DNA from: GM7GCV1 sp965221105
GTDB taxonomy: Bacteria > Pseudomonadota > Gammaproteobacteria > Pseudomonadales > GM7GCV1
Length of the DNA: 64,000 nt
Reading direction: 5' to 3'
NCBI GenBank assembly: GCA_965221105.1
Contig: OZ244871.1
Coordinates: 1,488,001 to 1,552,000, forward strand
This document shows, piece by piece, positions 18,044-25,910 of this stretch (within the stretch, counting starts at the first letter, position 1; the number at the start of each line of letters is the position of its first letter). Position numbers and translations under genes: made by a program. The notes below the pieces were generated by a model that had not been told where the DNA came from, did not search any database, and was given only the letters and a program-made list of their open reading frames with translations.

Positions 18044-18263
18044 TAGGATAGTAGAATCTTTTCTCACTGCGTTTTCCTCAGCATCAGAAAGGAAAGTGCC
18101 CCACGTAGAGCGCAGGGCACAGGTCTGGTCGAACTTTCGGCGCGCTATTCTAATTATCGCGTGCGGGTGCGTCAAACACTAGCACTGCACCACCACCTTA
18201 GACCCCATGAGCCTCGTTCCCACACATTGCCGTGCCCTGCGGCATGTGTACTAGAGTGCACCC

Positions 18264-18503
18264 ATGTCTCCAGAGACTCGAATAGCAGTTCTTGAGGAAC
18301 GTATGAAGACCGTGCAGGCAGAAGCCAAGGCAATGCAGGCTGAATATAAGACCGACATAGCGCGTCTCGCCGAAGAGTCCGCGAAACGGGACGCGAAATG
18401 GGATGTTGAGGCAGCCAAGCGGGAAACGCGCTGTGACATCCAGCCACGCAAATTATGCGGGAAAAATATAACTAAAACGTGCACTTATGACGAAATGTTT
18501 TAA
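18264..18503 (+). pseudogene. truncated coiled-coil protein gene
   Basis: A 79-residue frame. Residues 1-56 form a heptad-rich, charged coiled coil (ETRIAVLEERMKTVQAEAKAMQAEYKTD). Small bacterial proteins with such a start usually carry a membrane helix right after a KRETR-like segment. Here the sequence turns instead into a short basic, Cys-containing tail (CDIQPRKLCGKN) unlike the first part. The likely reading is a gene cut near 18430 by recombination or insertion. A functional short protein is possible. Confidence 0.45.
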
Positions 18504-18512
18504 TCCCCCTAC

Positions 18513-18529
18513 CGTAACCAGAGGTTACG
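18513..18529. promoter_or_regulatory. inverted repeat upstream of the AAA+ ATPase gene
   Basis: CGTAACC-AGA-GGTTACG is a perfect seven-base inverted repeat about 150 bases before the ATPase start. It could be an operator or the end of the preceding unit. Confidence 0.35.
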
Positions 18530-18592
18530 CGCACGGGCACCAGACATGGGGCTTCGCTTTGCCCGGATAGGCCAGGAGGCGGGCAGGGCGCA

Positions 18593-18607
18593 CGCTGGAC
18601 GCCAGCG
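18593..18607. promoter_or_regulatory. second inverted repeat upstream of the AAA+ ATPase gene
   Basis: CGCTGG-ACG-CCAGCG is a perfect six-base inverted repeat about 70 bases before the ATPase ATG. As RNA it would make a compact hairpin in the leader. Confidence 0.3.
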
Positions 18608-18679
18608 CCGTCAGCCAACGAAAACCCTGGAAGGGAGAACGACATGGTACGATGACGACCTGCCAGAGACCACAACACC

Positions 18680-19999
18680 ATGACCAGCCCAGGCTACTAC
18701 CCGTGGGAAGACACCTACATTGACGACGGCAGTGACCGTCCACAGGATGACGTAGAACCAGAAGCGTTCGCCAAGATGAGGGACCGCGCACCACTCACCG
18801 GTGCGGGCAGCCCCTTCTTCTCCAGGCGCGAAGTGGAAATCAATCAATTCCGCGAGAGCGCGGGGCAACTCGCCAAAGGCTTCCGCGCCAACAACACGCT
18901 GGTCTTTGAAGGGCCTCCGGGCTGCGGTAAGACCGCATTGCTTGACCAGATCACCGCTGATGTGAACGCCTACCCCGCTGACAGATGTGGCCGGGACTGG
19001 CTGCCGGTGTGCATGAACGGCAGCAGGGCAATGGATCCGGCGGCGGTCATGGCATCCGTGGATGAAGCCATCGCCTTGCGTCTGGCCAAGTACGCAGCGG
19101 CGGAAGAGCCAAACAACAACGCACTGACCAGACTTCAGGAGTTTTTGGGCATCTCCGACACATCAGTTGAACGGGGCAAGCAAACCGTCGCTGCGGTTTT
19201 GGGTCGAGGCATCCGCATCGGCGGGTTTCAGGTTGGCGCAAAAAACGAGCGGGTTCCCCGCGACATAGAGGACGCCATCGCCATGCGCGGCCCCAAATGG
19301 GACGGGTGGAACATCGTTCTGCTGATTGATGAAGCACAGCAAATCCACAACCTTGGACCAGAGAAGACATCAACGCTGTCATCCATCCACCAAGGCATGC
19401 TGGAACCCCCCATCCTGTTCGCCGCGTTCGGTTTAGTTGGAACACAGACGGCGTTGACTAAGGTGGGCGTGCCCCGACCGTCAGCCGACAAGAAGTTCGC
19501 GCTTGGAAAAGTCGCCGACGACGACGTGACCAAAGCCTGCGAGCGGGCCATGAGACGATTCAAGCCGACCCATTCCGCACAGTTGACTCAGGCCATCACC
19601 AAACGGTCCTGCGGATGGCCGCAACACGTCGCCTCCTACCTGATAGCGGTAGCGGAGAACCCAAAACAGGGCGTACAAGCCGTTCTGAGCAAGGGCGACC
19701 TGCGCCGGGACAGTTACTACGGTGACCGGCTTGAGAGCCTGATCGCAGAAGCACCGGAGTTCGGAGAATTCGCAGAACTCACCGCCAACCTCCTGCGGGG
19801 AGACAATCGGCCCATGACGGAATACGAACTCAAACAGGCCGTCGTTGACAAGTTCGGCACCGACGACACCAAGGCCAATCAGTTCCTTTGGGCCGCGAAA
19901 CATGCAGGCATCATTCGCCCGACACGGGATCGCAGAGCCGTTGAAGCCGCCATACCGTCATTCCTGACCTACCTGACCGGAGAAGCGAATGTGCTGTAG
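18680..19999 (+). CDS. AAA+ ATPase, Orc1/Cdc6- or TniB-like
   Basis: A 439-residue cytoplasmic ATPase. Walker A GPPGCGKT is at residues 78-85, Walker B VLLIDEAQ at about 212-219; a lid-like helical region follows and the C-terminus (about 365-439) looks like a winged helix. This layout resembles Orc1/Cdc6-type and transposition-helper ATPases, but no transposase or nuclease gene is adjacent. The real partner is unknown. The ATG has no strong ribosome-binding site. Only 55 bases separate it from the amidohydrolase gene, so the two may be cotranscribed. Confidence 0.75.
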   Translation: MTSPGYYPWEDTYIDDGSDRPQDDVEPEAFAKMRDRAPLTGAGSPFFSRREVEINQFRESAGQLAKGFRANNTLVFEGPPGCGKTALLDQITADVNAYPADRCGRDWLPVCMNGSRAMDPAAVMASVDEAIALRLAKYAAAEEPNNNALTRLQEFLGISDTSVERGKQTVAAVLGRGIRIGGFQVGAKNERVPRDIEDAIAMRGPKWDGWNIVLLIDEAQQIHNLGPEKTSTLSSIHQGMLEPPILFAAFGLVGTQTALTKVGVPRPSADKKFALGKVADDDVTKACERAMRRFKPTHSAQLTQAITKRSCGWPQHVASYLIAVAENPKQGVQAVLSKGDLRRDSYYGDRLESLIAEAPEFGEFAELTANLLRGDNRPMTEYELKQAVVDKFGTDDTKANQFLWAAKHAGIIRPTRDRRAVEAAIPSFLTYLTGEANVL

Positions 20000-20054
20000 C
20001 ACGAGGGGCACAAGGACGGACTGGGACGCTAAACACCCGCTACAGGAGAACACC

Positions 20055-21116
20055 GTGAGGAACAATACCTTAGCCATGCTGACGACCGCGATCATGCTGT
20101 TGACCACAACGGTCAGAGCAGAGGACAGCAAACCCCTGTTCAACGACATCCACTTCCACCTCACCAACTACATCCAAGAGGGCATCACAGCCGAGCGGTA
20201 CTTGGAAATCGCCGGTGAACGCGTCGGACGCACAGCCATCTTCGGAATACCCTTGCAGCAGAAGTGGGATGCCTTCGTATCCGGGCAGAGAGCACCGGAC
20301 TACTACCTGCGCTCGGACGCATCGCTCTACTACTACTCCTTTGTGGACGCCGCCATTGCTCGCGCCTACCAGGATCTGCCGCCGACGGAGCAGGCGAGGC
20401 TTGACCCGATGATCACCGGCTTCAACCCCACCGACATGTACGCCGCAGACCACATCAAGCGCGTCCTCAAAACGTTCCCCGGCGTCTTCGCAGGCATCGG
20501 CGAGTTCAGCGTCCACAAGGAATTCGTCTCGTCCAAAATTACCGGACACACGGCCAGCCTCATCAATCCCGCGCTCGGACGCCTGTTCGACGCCGTAGAG
20601 GAGATCGGATTGGTCGCCATCCTGCACTGCGATGTGGATGTGGTTCGACCCGGAGACCGACCCGTGCATTTTGACGGCATCCTGCGCCTGTTCCGCTCAC
20701 ATCCCGATGCAGCCGTGGTCTGGGCGCATACCGGCCTGGGAAGGTTCGTCGGACCCAGCCCCATGCACTTGGAGCTTTTGGAGGAACTGCTGAGCGACAC
20801 CCAATACGACCACGTGACGATGGACATCTCGTGGGACGAGGTAGCCAAGTATGTTGTCGCCGACGAAGCCTCCGTTAAGGCGTGGGCGGCGATCATGGAG
20901 CGGTACCCAAGCCGATTCATCTTCGGCACCGACTCGGTGGCGCCTTCGGAATGGAGCAAGTACGCCGCCACCTACGAAACCTACACGCCACTGCTCAGCG
21001 CCCTGAGCGAGGAAACCCGTCGGGCTGTTCTGCTTGACAACTACGAACGAGTCTTCAACGAAGCCATCCCCAAGGTGCGCCGATGGGAGAGAACACAACA
21101 TGAGAACGGGACATGA
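20055..21116 (+). CDS. exported amidohydrolase family protein
   Basis: A 353-residue metal-dependent hydrolase with a Sec signal peptide (residues 1-22, ending TVRA). Putative metal ligands are His33 and His35 in DIHFH, a His in AILHCD, a His in VWAHTGLGR and an Asp in FGTDS. This set matches the amidohydrolase TIM-barrel family (amidohydrolase-2 type). The substrate cannot be read from the sequence. The GTG at 20055 is chosen over upstream codons because AGGAGA (20044-20049) sits before it and it begins the signal peptide. Likely periplasmic, and cotranscribed with the upstream ATPase. Confidence 0.75.
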   Translation: MRNNTLAMLTTAIMLLTTTVRAEDSKPLFNDIHFHLTNYIQEGITAERYLEIAGERVGRTAIFGIPLQQKWDAFVSGQRAPDYYLRSDASLYYYSFVDAAIARAYQDLPPTEQARLDPMITGFNPTDMYAADHIKRVLKTFPGVFAGIGEFSVHKEFVSSKITGHTASLINPALGRLFDAVEEIGLVAILHCDVDVVRPGDRPVHFDGILRLFRSHPDAAVVWAHTGLGRFVGPSPMHLELLEELLSDTQYDHVTMDISWDEVAKYVVADEASVKAWAAIMERYPSRFIFGTDSVAPSEWSKYAATYETYTPLLSALSEETRRAVLLDNYERVFNEAIPKVRRWERTQHENGT

Positions 21117-21442
21117 TGCTCACTGACGCCGACAAGTGCATGATGGAAGGGCGGCGTGGCGCTGCGAAGAACATAAACGGTAATCCCGTGACACACGACA
21201 TCGAGCACTGGCAGAAAATCATCCAGCCCGCGCTGAAAAGCGACAGCATCAAGGTGATTTGAACGCTACAAGAATGCGTTGAGCAAGTGCTCAGCAAGTC
21301 TGGCGGTTTGCCTGTGCGTGTGGCTTCGGTGGTGACCCGTGCGGCAGAAGAAGTTGAGGCCGACGGAGACGGGATACGCACCGTCACATCCACCGATTTT
21401 GAATACGCATTGCGCTCCGAAGTGATTTTCCGGGAAGAATGA
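21113..21442 (+). pseudogene. small reading frame interrupted by an in-frame TGA
   Basis: From ATG 21113, overlapping the amidohydrolase stop, a frame codes for 49 residues (MMLTDADKCMMEGRRGAAKN...) to TGA at 21260-21262. The same frame then stays open for 59 more codons to TGA at 21440-21442, with a protein-like composition (VASVVTRAAEEVEADGDG). The whole would be about 109 residues. It may be a gene broken by one base change, or two small proteins. The family is not recognised. Confidence 0.4.
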
Positions 21443-21817
21443 GCGGCGCTGTGAACCTTTTCGTCCAGAAAGGGAGGGACGTATATACTTGTCTCCGACC
21501 CATCTACGCGGCGAGTCGAAGCCTCGTATCGGTGGCGGATTTGCGCTGGCTGCTTGGGTCTGTGAAACAGAGCCTGCTGATCTTCAGACCCGTGTTACCC
21601 AAGTTGTAGTGCGTGTTCAGAGACATTTTTTAAGCTCCTGTATCTGTCCTGATGACCATACAGCGAGTATATGATCGTGCATATGCCCGGGCTTAAAAAA
21701 CCAACCCTTCCCCACAGGATCTGTGCCTCATGAGCACACAGGCTGTTGCAGGTTCTGCGGCTGATTGCCCCTTGAGCAGGTCCCTCGCACAGGGCTTGGG
21801 ATAGCCCCCAAAGTCCT
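21443..21817. other. intergenic region without recognisable features
   Basis: About 375 bases between the accessory island and the thioesterase gene. No protein-like frame, tRNA, clear hairpin terminator or direct repeat marking an island edge was found. Confidence 0.5.
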
Positions 21818-22333
21818 CTACCCGGAGATATCAGGCGGGTTTGCCAGCACAAACTGGATTTGGAACTCTGAAACGACGACGCGATGAGTCCTGCCAGCCA
21901 CACACGGGCTTTCCAGCTGGGCAGACTGTACGAGTCGCGCACGTTCGCCCGCTGTTACCGCCTCTCGAAATGCAGTCATGGCCTGCTGGTCGGCACAGGC
22001 GCGGGCATACACCTGCTCAGTGTCTGAGGGCTGCAGATACTTGATGGTGCCTTCCATGCCAACCAGATCCGGTTCTGAGACTCCAGCCAGCTGTGCGTTG
22101 AGATAGCCCAACGCCCAGGCACTGGCAATGCCCAGACAGTATTGGCTACCACCAAATACCGTTCCCTTGTCATTTAAATTTCTGGAGAGGGGCGCGCCTA
22201 CCAATACCTCGCTGACACTGGCCTCGACGATCTGTGCACCTAACAGGCCCAGTACGGGAAGGCGTTCCGCAATATAGCTGCGTAACAGCACCTTGCAATC
22301 AAGGAGGCTTTCGGAACCTGTTACTAGAGACAC
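21818..22333 (-). CDS. YiiD C-terminal-type thioesterase domain protein
   Basis: A 171-residue hot-dog fold protein resembling the thioesterase domain at the C-terminus of YiiD. The segment NLNDKGTVFGGSQYCLG matches the conserved N-x-K-G-T-x-F-G-G-S motif. It overlaps the 3' end of meaB by ten bases and is the last gene of the propionyl-CoA operon. Hydrolysis of an acyl-CoA is likely; which one is not known. Confidence 0.75.
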   Translation of the reverse strand: MSLVTGSESLLDCKVLLRSYIAERLPVLGLLGAQIVEASVSEVLVGAPLSRNLNDKGTVFGGSQYCLGIASAWALGYLNAQLAGVSEPDLVGMEGTIKYLQPSDTEQVYARACADQQAMTAFREAVTAGERARLVQSAQLESPCVAGRTHRVVVSEFQIQFVLANPPDISG

Positions 22334-23283
22334 GCAAGAATCTGGCTGGCGGCGTTATATGGCGTGACCTGTTGTTTGATCACCTTGCACTCCAGATCCG
22401 GCATGAGTATGCGCACCTGAGGATTCTCCTCCAGACGCTGCTGCAACATGTCACTGATTAGCCGGTGCATCCAGTCGCGGGCCTGCCGGTCCCGTTTCTG
22501 GGAGAATACACCGGCTTCCCGAGTTGCCCCCACAAACTTCTGGATCAGCTGCCACACCTGATCTATACCCTCATGTTCAAGGGCCGAACAGGTCAGCACC
22601 TCCGGAGTCCAGTGCGCTGCGTGCCGAATTAAGCCCATCGCTGACCTGTAGTGCAGCTGTGCCAGCCCCGCCTGGGTGCGATTCCCTCCGTCGGCCTTGT
22701 TGATGACCAGGGCATCGACAAGTTCCATGATGCCTTTCTTGATACCCTGAAGGTCGTCGCCAGCATTTGGCAGCATCAACGCCATAAAAAAGTCCACCAT
22801 TGCGGCGACCTCATACTCTGATTGTCCTACACCCACAGTTTCCACGAGGATCACATCGTACCCGGCTGCTTCACACAGCAGCATGGTTTCGCGGGTTTTT
22901 TGAGCGACGCCACCCATGGCACCGCCGGCAGGCGATGGACGGATGTAGGCCTGTTCTCGGCGAGAAAGCTCTTCCATTCGGGTCTTGTCTCCGAGAATTG
23001 AACCGCCAGCAACCGGGGAGCTGGGATCCACGGCAAGCACAGCAACTCGCTTGCCCAACCCGATCAGATAGAGGCCAAAAGCTTCGATAAAGGTCGATTT
23101 GCCCGCGCCTGGAACTCCGGTAATGCCAATGCGTGCGCTGTTTCCGGTCTCGGGGAGGAGTGCTTCCAGCAATTCCTGAGCTTTCGCGCGGTGTTCACCG
23201 AGCGTGCTCTCAACCAAAGTAATGGCCTTGGCCAGCGCCCGACGCTCCCCTCGCCGCAATGCATCCAGGTCCACTTGCGACAA
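22324..23283 (-). CDS. meaB: methylmalonyl-CoA mutase-associated GTPase MeaB
   Basis: A 319-residue G3E-family GTPase (also called ArgK) that protects and reloads the B12-dependent mutase. The P-loop GVPGAGKS is at residues 56-63, then VDPSSPVAGGSILGDKTRM and the base-specificity motif NKAD. It begins 12 bases after the mutase gene, the expected partner. Confidence 0.96.
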   Translation of the reverse strand: MSQVDLDALRRGERRALAKAITLVESTLGEHRAKAQELLEALLPETGNSARIGITGVPGAGKSTFIEAFGLYLIGLGKRVAVLAVDPSSPVAGGSILGDKTRMEELSRREQAYIRPSPAGGAMGGVAQKTRETMLLCEAAGYDVILVETVGVGQSEYEVAAMVDFFMALMLPNAGDDLQGIKKGIMELVDALVINKADGGNRTQAGLAQLHYRSAMGLIRHAAHWTPEVLTCSALEHEGIDQVWQLIQKFVGATREAGVFSQKRDRQARDWMHRLISDMLQQRLEENPQVRILMPDLECKVIKQQVTPYNAASQILACL

Positions 23284-23295
23284 TGGACCAACCCT

Positions 23296-25440
23296 CTAGG
23301 CCAATGCCTGCAACACAGCGCGGGCGCTCTCCGGTATCGGAGTTCCGGGGCCGAAAATACAGGTGACACCAGCATCGTAGAGCGCGTCATAGTCTCGCCT
23401 GGGAATCACGCCACCGGCGATAACAATGATTTCCTCCGCGCCCTGCCGACGAAGTTCCTGCACTAGCTGTGGCACCAGTGTCTTGTGCCCGGCGGCCAGG
23501 GACGAGGCGCCGACGATATGCACGTCATTTTCAACAGCCTGACGCGCCACTTCCTCAGGCGTGGAGAACATCGGCGAAAGATCGATATCAAAACCCAGGT
23601 CAGCAAAGGCAGTTGCAATGATCTTGGCACCGCGATCATGACCATCCTGGCCCATTTTGCATACCAGCATCCTTGGTCGCCGACCCTTCCGCTCGACAAA
23701 CTGATCAATTTCCTTGCTGAGATCATTCCACTCAGCGTCGCCCTCATAGGCAGACCCGTAGACGCCCGAGACCGTTTGGGCTTGGGCGTTGAATCGTCCG
23801 AATTTCTGTTCCATCGCCAGGGATATCTCCCCCACGCTTGCTCTGACCCGCACCGCTTTGATCGCAAGATCAAGCAGGTTCCCATCGTCCGTCTCCGCTG
23901 TCTGGCTCATGTGCTCAAGGATAGTATCAACTTCAGTCTGATCACGATCAGCCCGGAGCTTATTCAGACGGGCGATCTGGGACTCGCGCACCTGATCGTT
24001 GTCGATTTCGAGGATGTCCACATTCTCCTCTCCATCGAGACGATACTTGTTGACACCAACGATGACATCTTCACCACGGTCAATACGTGCCTGCTTTTTC
24101 GCAGCAGCCTCCTCAATACGAAGCTTCGGGAGGCCGGTTTCTATGGCCTTGGCCATGCCGCCCTGAGCATTAATTTCCTCGATCAGTTCCCAGGCTTTGT
24201 CGGCAATATTCTGGGTCAGGGTTTCCATCATGTATGAGCCACCCCAGGGATCAACAACCTTGGTAATACCGGTTTCTTCCTGAATGATCAATTGGGTATT
24301 CCGGGCAATGCGAGCAGAAAAGTCAGTGGGCAGCGCTATAGCTTCATCCAGTGCGTTGGTGTGCAGGGACTGGGTTCCGCCAAAAACCGCTGCCATGGCC
24401 TCAATGGTTGTGCGCACCACGTTGTTATAGGGATCCTGCTCGGTGAGTGACCAGCCAGAGGTCTGACTATGGGTGCGCAGCATTGAGCTTTTGGGGTTCT
24501 GCGGATTGTACTGGCCGACAATGCGCGCCCACAGCAGCCTGGCCGCACGCATCTTGGCAATCTCCATGTAGAAATTCATGCCAATGCCCCAGAAAAACGA
24601 AAGACGGGGTGCAAACTGGTCGATACTCAGCCCGGTAGCAAGAGCGGTCTCAATGTACTCCTTGCCGTCAGCAAGTGTGTACGCCAACTCCAGCGCAGCG
24701 CTAGCTCCAGCCTCCTGTATATGGTAGCCAGAAATGGAGATGGTATTGAACTTGGGCATGTGCTCCGAACAGTAGGCAATGATGTCACCGATAATGCGCA
24801 TGCTTGGGGCTGGCGGGTAAATATAGGTATTGCGCACCATAAACTCTTTCAAGATGTCATTCTGGATGGTGCCACTGAGCTGATCCTGTGTGACACCCTG
24901 TTCCTCAGCCGCCACTATGTAGCCTGCAAGCACGGGCAGTACAGCGCCATTCATGGTCATGGATACCGAGACCTTATCCAGCGGTATGCCGTCGAACAGA
25001 ACTTTCATATCCTCTATGGAATCGATCGCCACACCAGCCTTGCCCACATCCCCGCTCACCCTGGGATGATCCGAGTCATAGCCGCGGTGAGTGGCCAGGT
25101 CGAAGGCGACCGAAATGCCCTGCCCCCCCGCCGCCAGAGCACGTCGGTAAAAGGCGTTGGATTCTTCAGCCGTGGAAAAACCGGCGTACTGGCGTATGGT
25201 CCATGGCCGACCGGCATACATGGTCGCCTGAGGCCCGCGAATATAGGGGCTCAGCCCGGGCATGGTATCGGTGTATTCAAGCTTCTCGGCATCGGCAGCG
25301 GTGTATAGTGGTTTGACGTCAATGTCCTCTGCCGTAGCCCAGGTCAGCTCATCCAGACTCTTGCCACGCAGCTGCTTTTCGGCGAGATCTTTCCAGGCCT
25401 GAAGTGTCGCCGTGCTGCTATCGTATATTTTCTGCGTCAC
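23296..25440 (-). CDS. scpA: methylmalonyl-CoA mutase
   Basis: A 714-residue adenosylcobalamin enzyme converting (R)-methylmalonyl-CoA to succinyl-CoA. It holds both the substrate-binding barrel (RPWTIRQYAGFSTAEESN, VSVSMTMNGAVLP) and the C-terminal B12 domain with DxHxxG as DGHDRG, His at about residue 602. Both domains in one chain mark the homodimeric form as in E. coli. It lies between mce and meaB, giving the full propionyl-CoA to succinyl-CoA route. Confidence 0.97.
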   Translation of the reverse strand: MTQKIYDSSTATLQAWKDLAEKQLRGKSLDELTWATAEDIDVKPLYTAADAEKLEYTDTMPGLSPYIRGPQATMYAGRPWTIRQYAGFSTAEESNAFYRRALAAGGQGISVAFDLATHRGYDSDHPRVSGDVGKAGVAIDSIEDMKVLFDGIPLDKVSVSMTMNGAVLPVLAGYIVAAEEQGVTQDQLSGTIQNDILKEFMVRNTYIYPPAPSMRIIGDIIAYCSEHMPKFNTISISGYHIQEAGASAALELAYTLADGKEYIETALATGLSIDQFAPRLSFFWGIGMNFYMEIAKMRAARLLWARIVGQYNPQNPKSSMLRTHSQTSGWSLTEQDPYNNVVRTTIEAMAAVFGGTQSLHTNALDEAIALPTDFSARIARNTQLIIQEETGITKVVDPWGGSYMMETLTQNIADKAWELIEEINAQGGMAKAIETGLPKLRIEEAAAKKQARIDRGEDVIVGVNKYRLDGEENVDILEIDNDQVRESQIARLNKLRADRDQTEVDTILEHMSQTAETDDGNLLDLAIKAVRVRASVGEISLAMEQKFGRFNAQAQTVSGVYGSAYEGDAEWNDLSKEIDQFVERKGRRPRMLVCKMGQDGHDRGAKIIATAFADLGFDIDLSPMFSTPEEVARQAVENDVHIVGASSLAAGHKTLVPQLVQELRRQGAEEIIVIAGGVIPRRDYDALYDAGVTCIFGPGTPIPESARAVLQALA

Positions 25441-25472
25441 CTGAAATACTCCTGATCAACAAGGGTACTGAC

Positions 25473-25883
25473 CTACTGGTCTTCAGCGGGCTGTGACAGT
25501 TCCACCAGAACCCCGTCGCAGCTCTTGGGATGTATGAATATCACTTTACAGCCGTGCGCTCCGGGTGTCGGTGCGTCTGACAGAAACTGGTACCCCTTGG
25601 TTTTCAGGCGCGCTACATCTTCCTCAATGTCGTCGGTCCTGAAGCACAGATGATGGAGGCCACCCGGTTTTTTCTTCAGATACTGTGCCACAGGCCCTTC
25701 ACCATTGAGCGGGTGAATCAACTCGATATGAGTTGGAGGTACCGAAAAGAAAGCGGTGGATGTTTTGGCTGACGGCACGTCTTCAGCGCCGTCAAATGCG
25801 AGGCCGAAATCCTCCTTGAAGCGCTCAATGGCGGCGGAAAAGTCAGGGACGGCAACGGCAATATGATCCAGTGCAGTAATCAT
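25473..25883 (-). CDS. mce: methylmalonyl-CoA epimerase
   Basis: A 136-residue vicinal-oxygen-chelate (glyoxalase-like) protein that interconverts the (S) and (R) forms of methylmalonyl-CoA. It starts MITALDHIAVAVPD; metal ligands are expected at His7, His in GGLHHLCF and the Glu in VLVELSQ. The position between carboxylase and mutase genes supports the call. Confidence 0.94.
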   Translation of the reverse strand: MITALDHIAVAVPDFSAAIERFKEDFGLAFDGAEDVPSAKTSTAFFSVPPTHIELIHPLNGEGPVAQYLKKKPGGLHHLCFRTDDIEEDVARLKTKGYQFLSDAPTPGAHGCKVIFIHPKSCDGVLVELSQPAEDQ

Positions 25884-25910
25884 TTCGGGCTCTCCAGGAT
25901 TATCTGTCAG

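Noticed and set aside
18651..18719. Short frame overlapping the start of the AAA+ ATPase gene
   Set aside because: It is only 23 codons, with no conserved look; a regulatory leader peptide cannot be supported from sequence alone.
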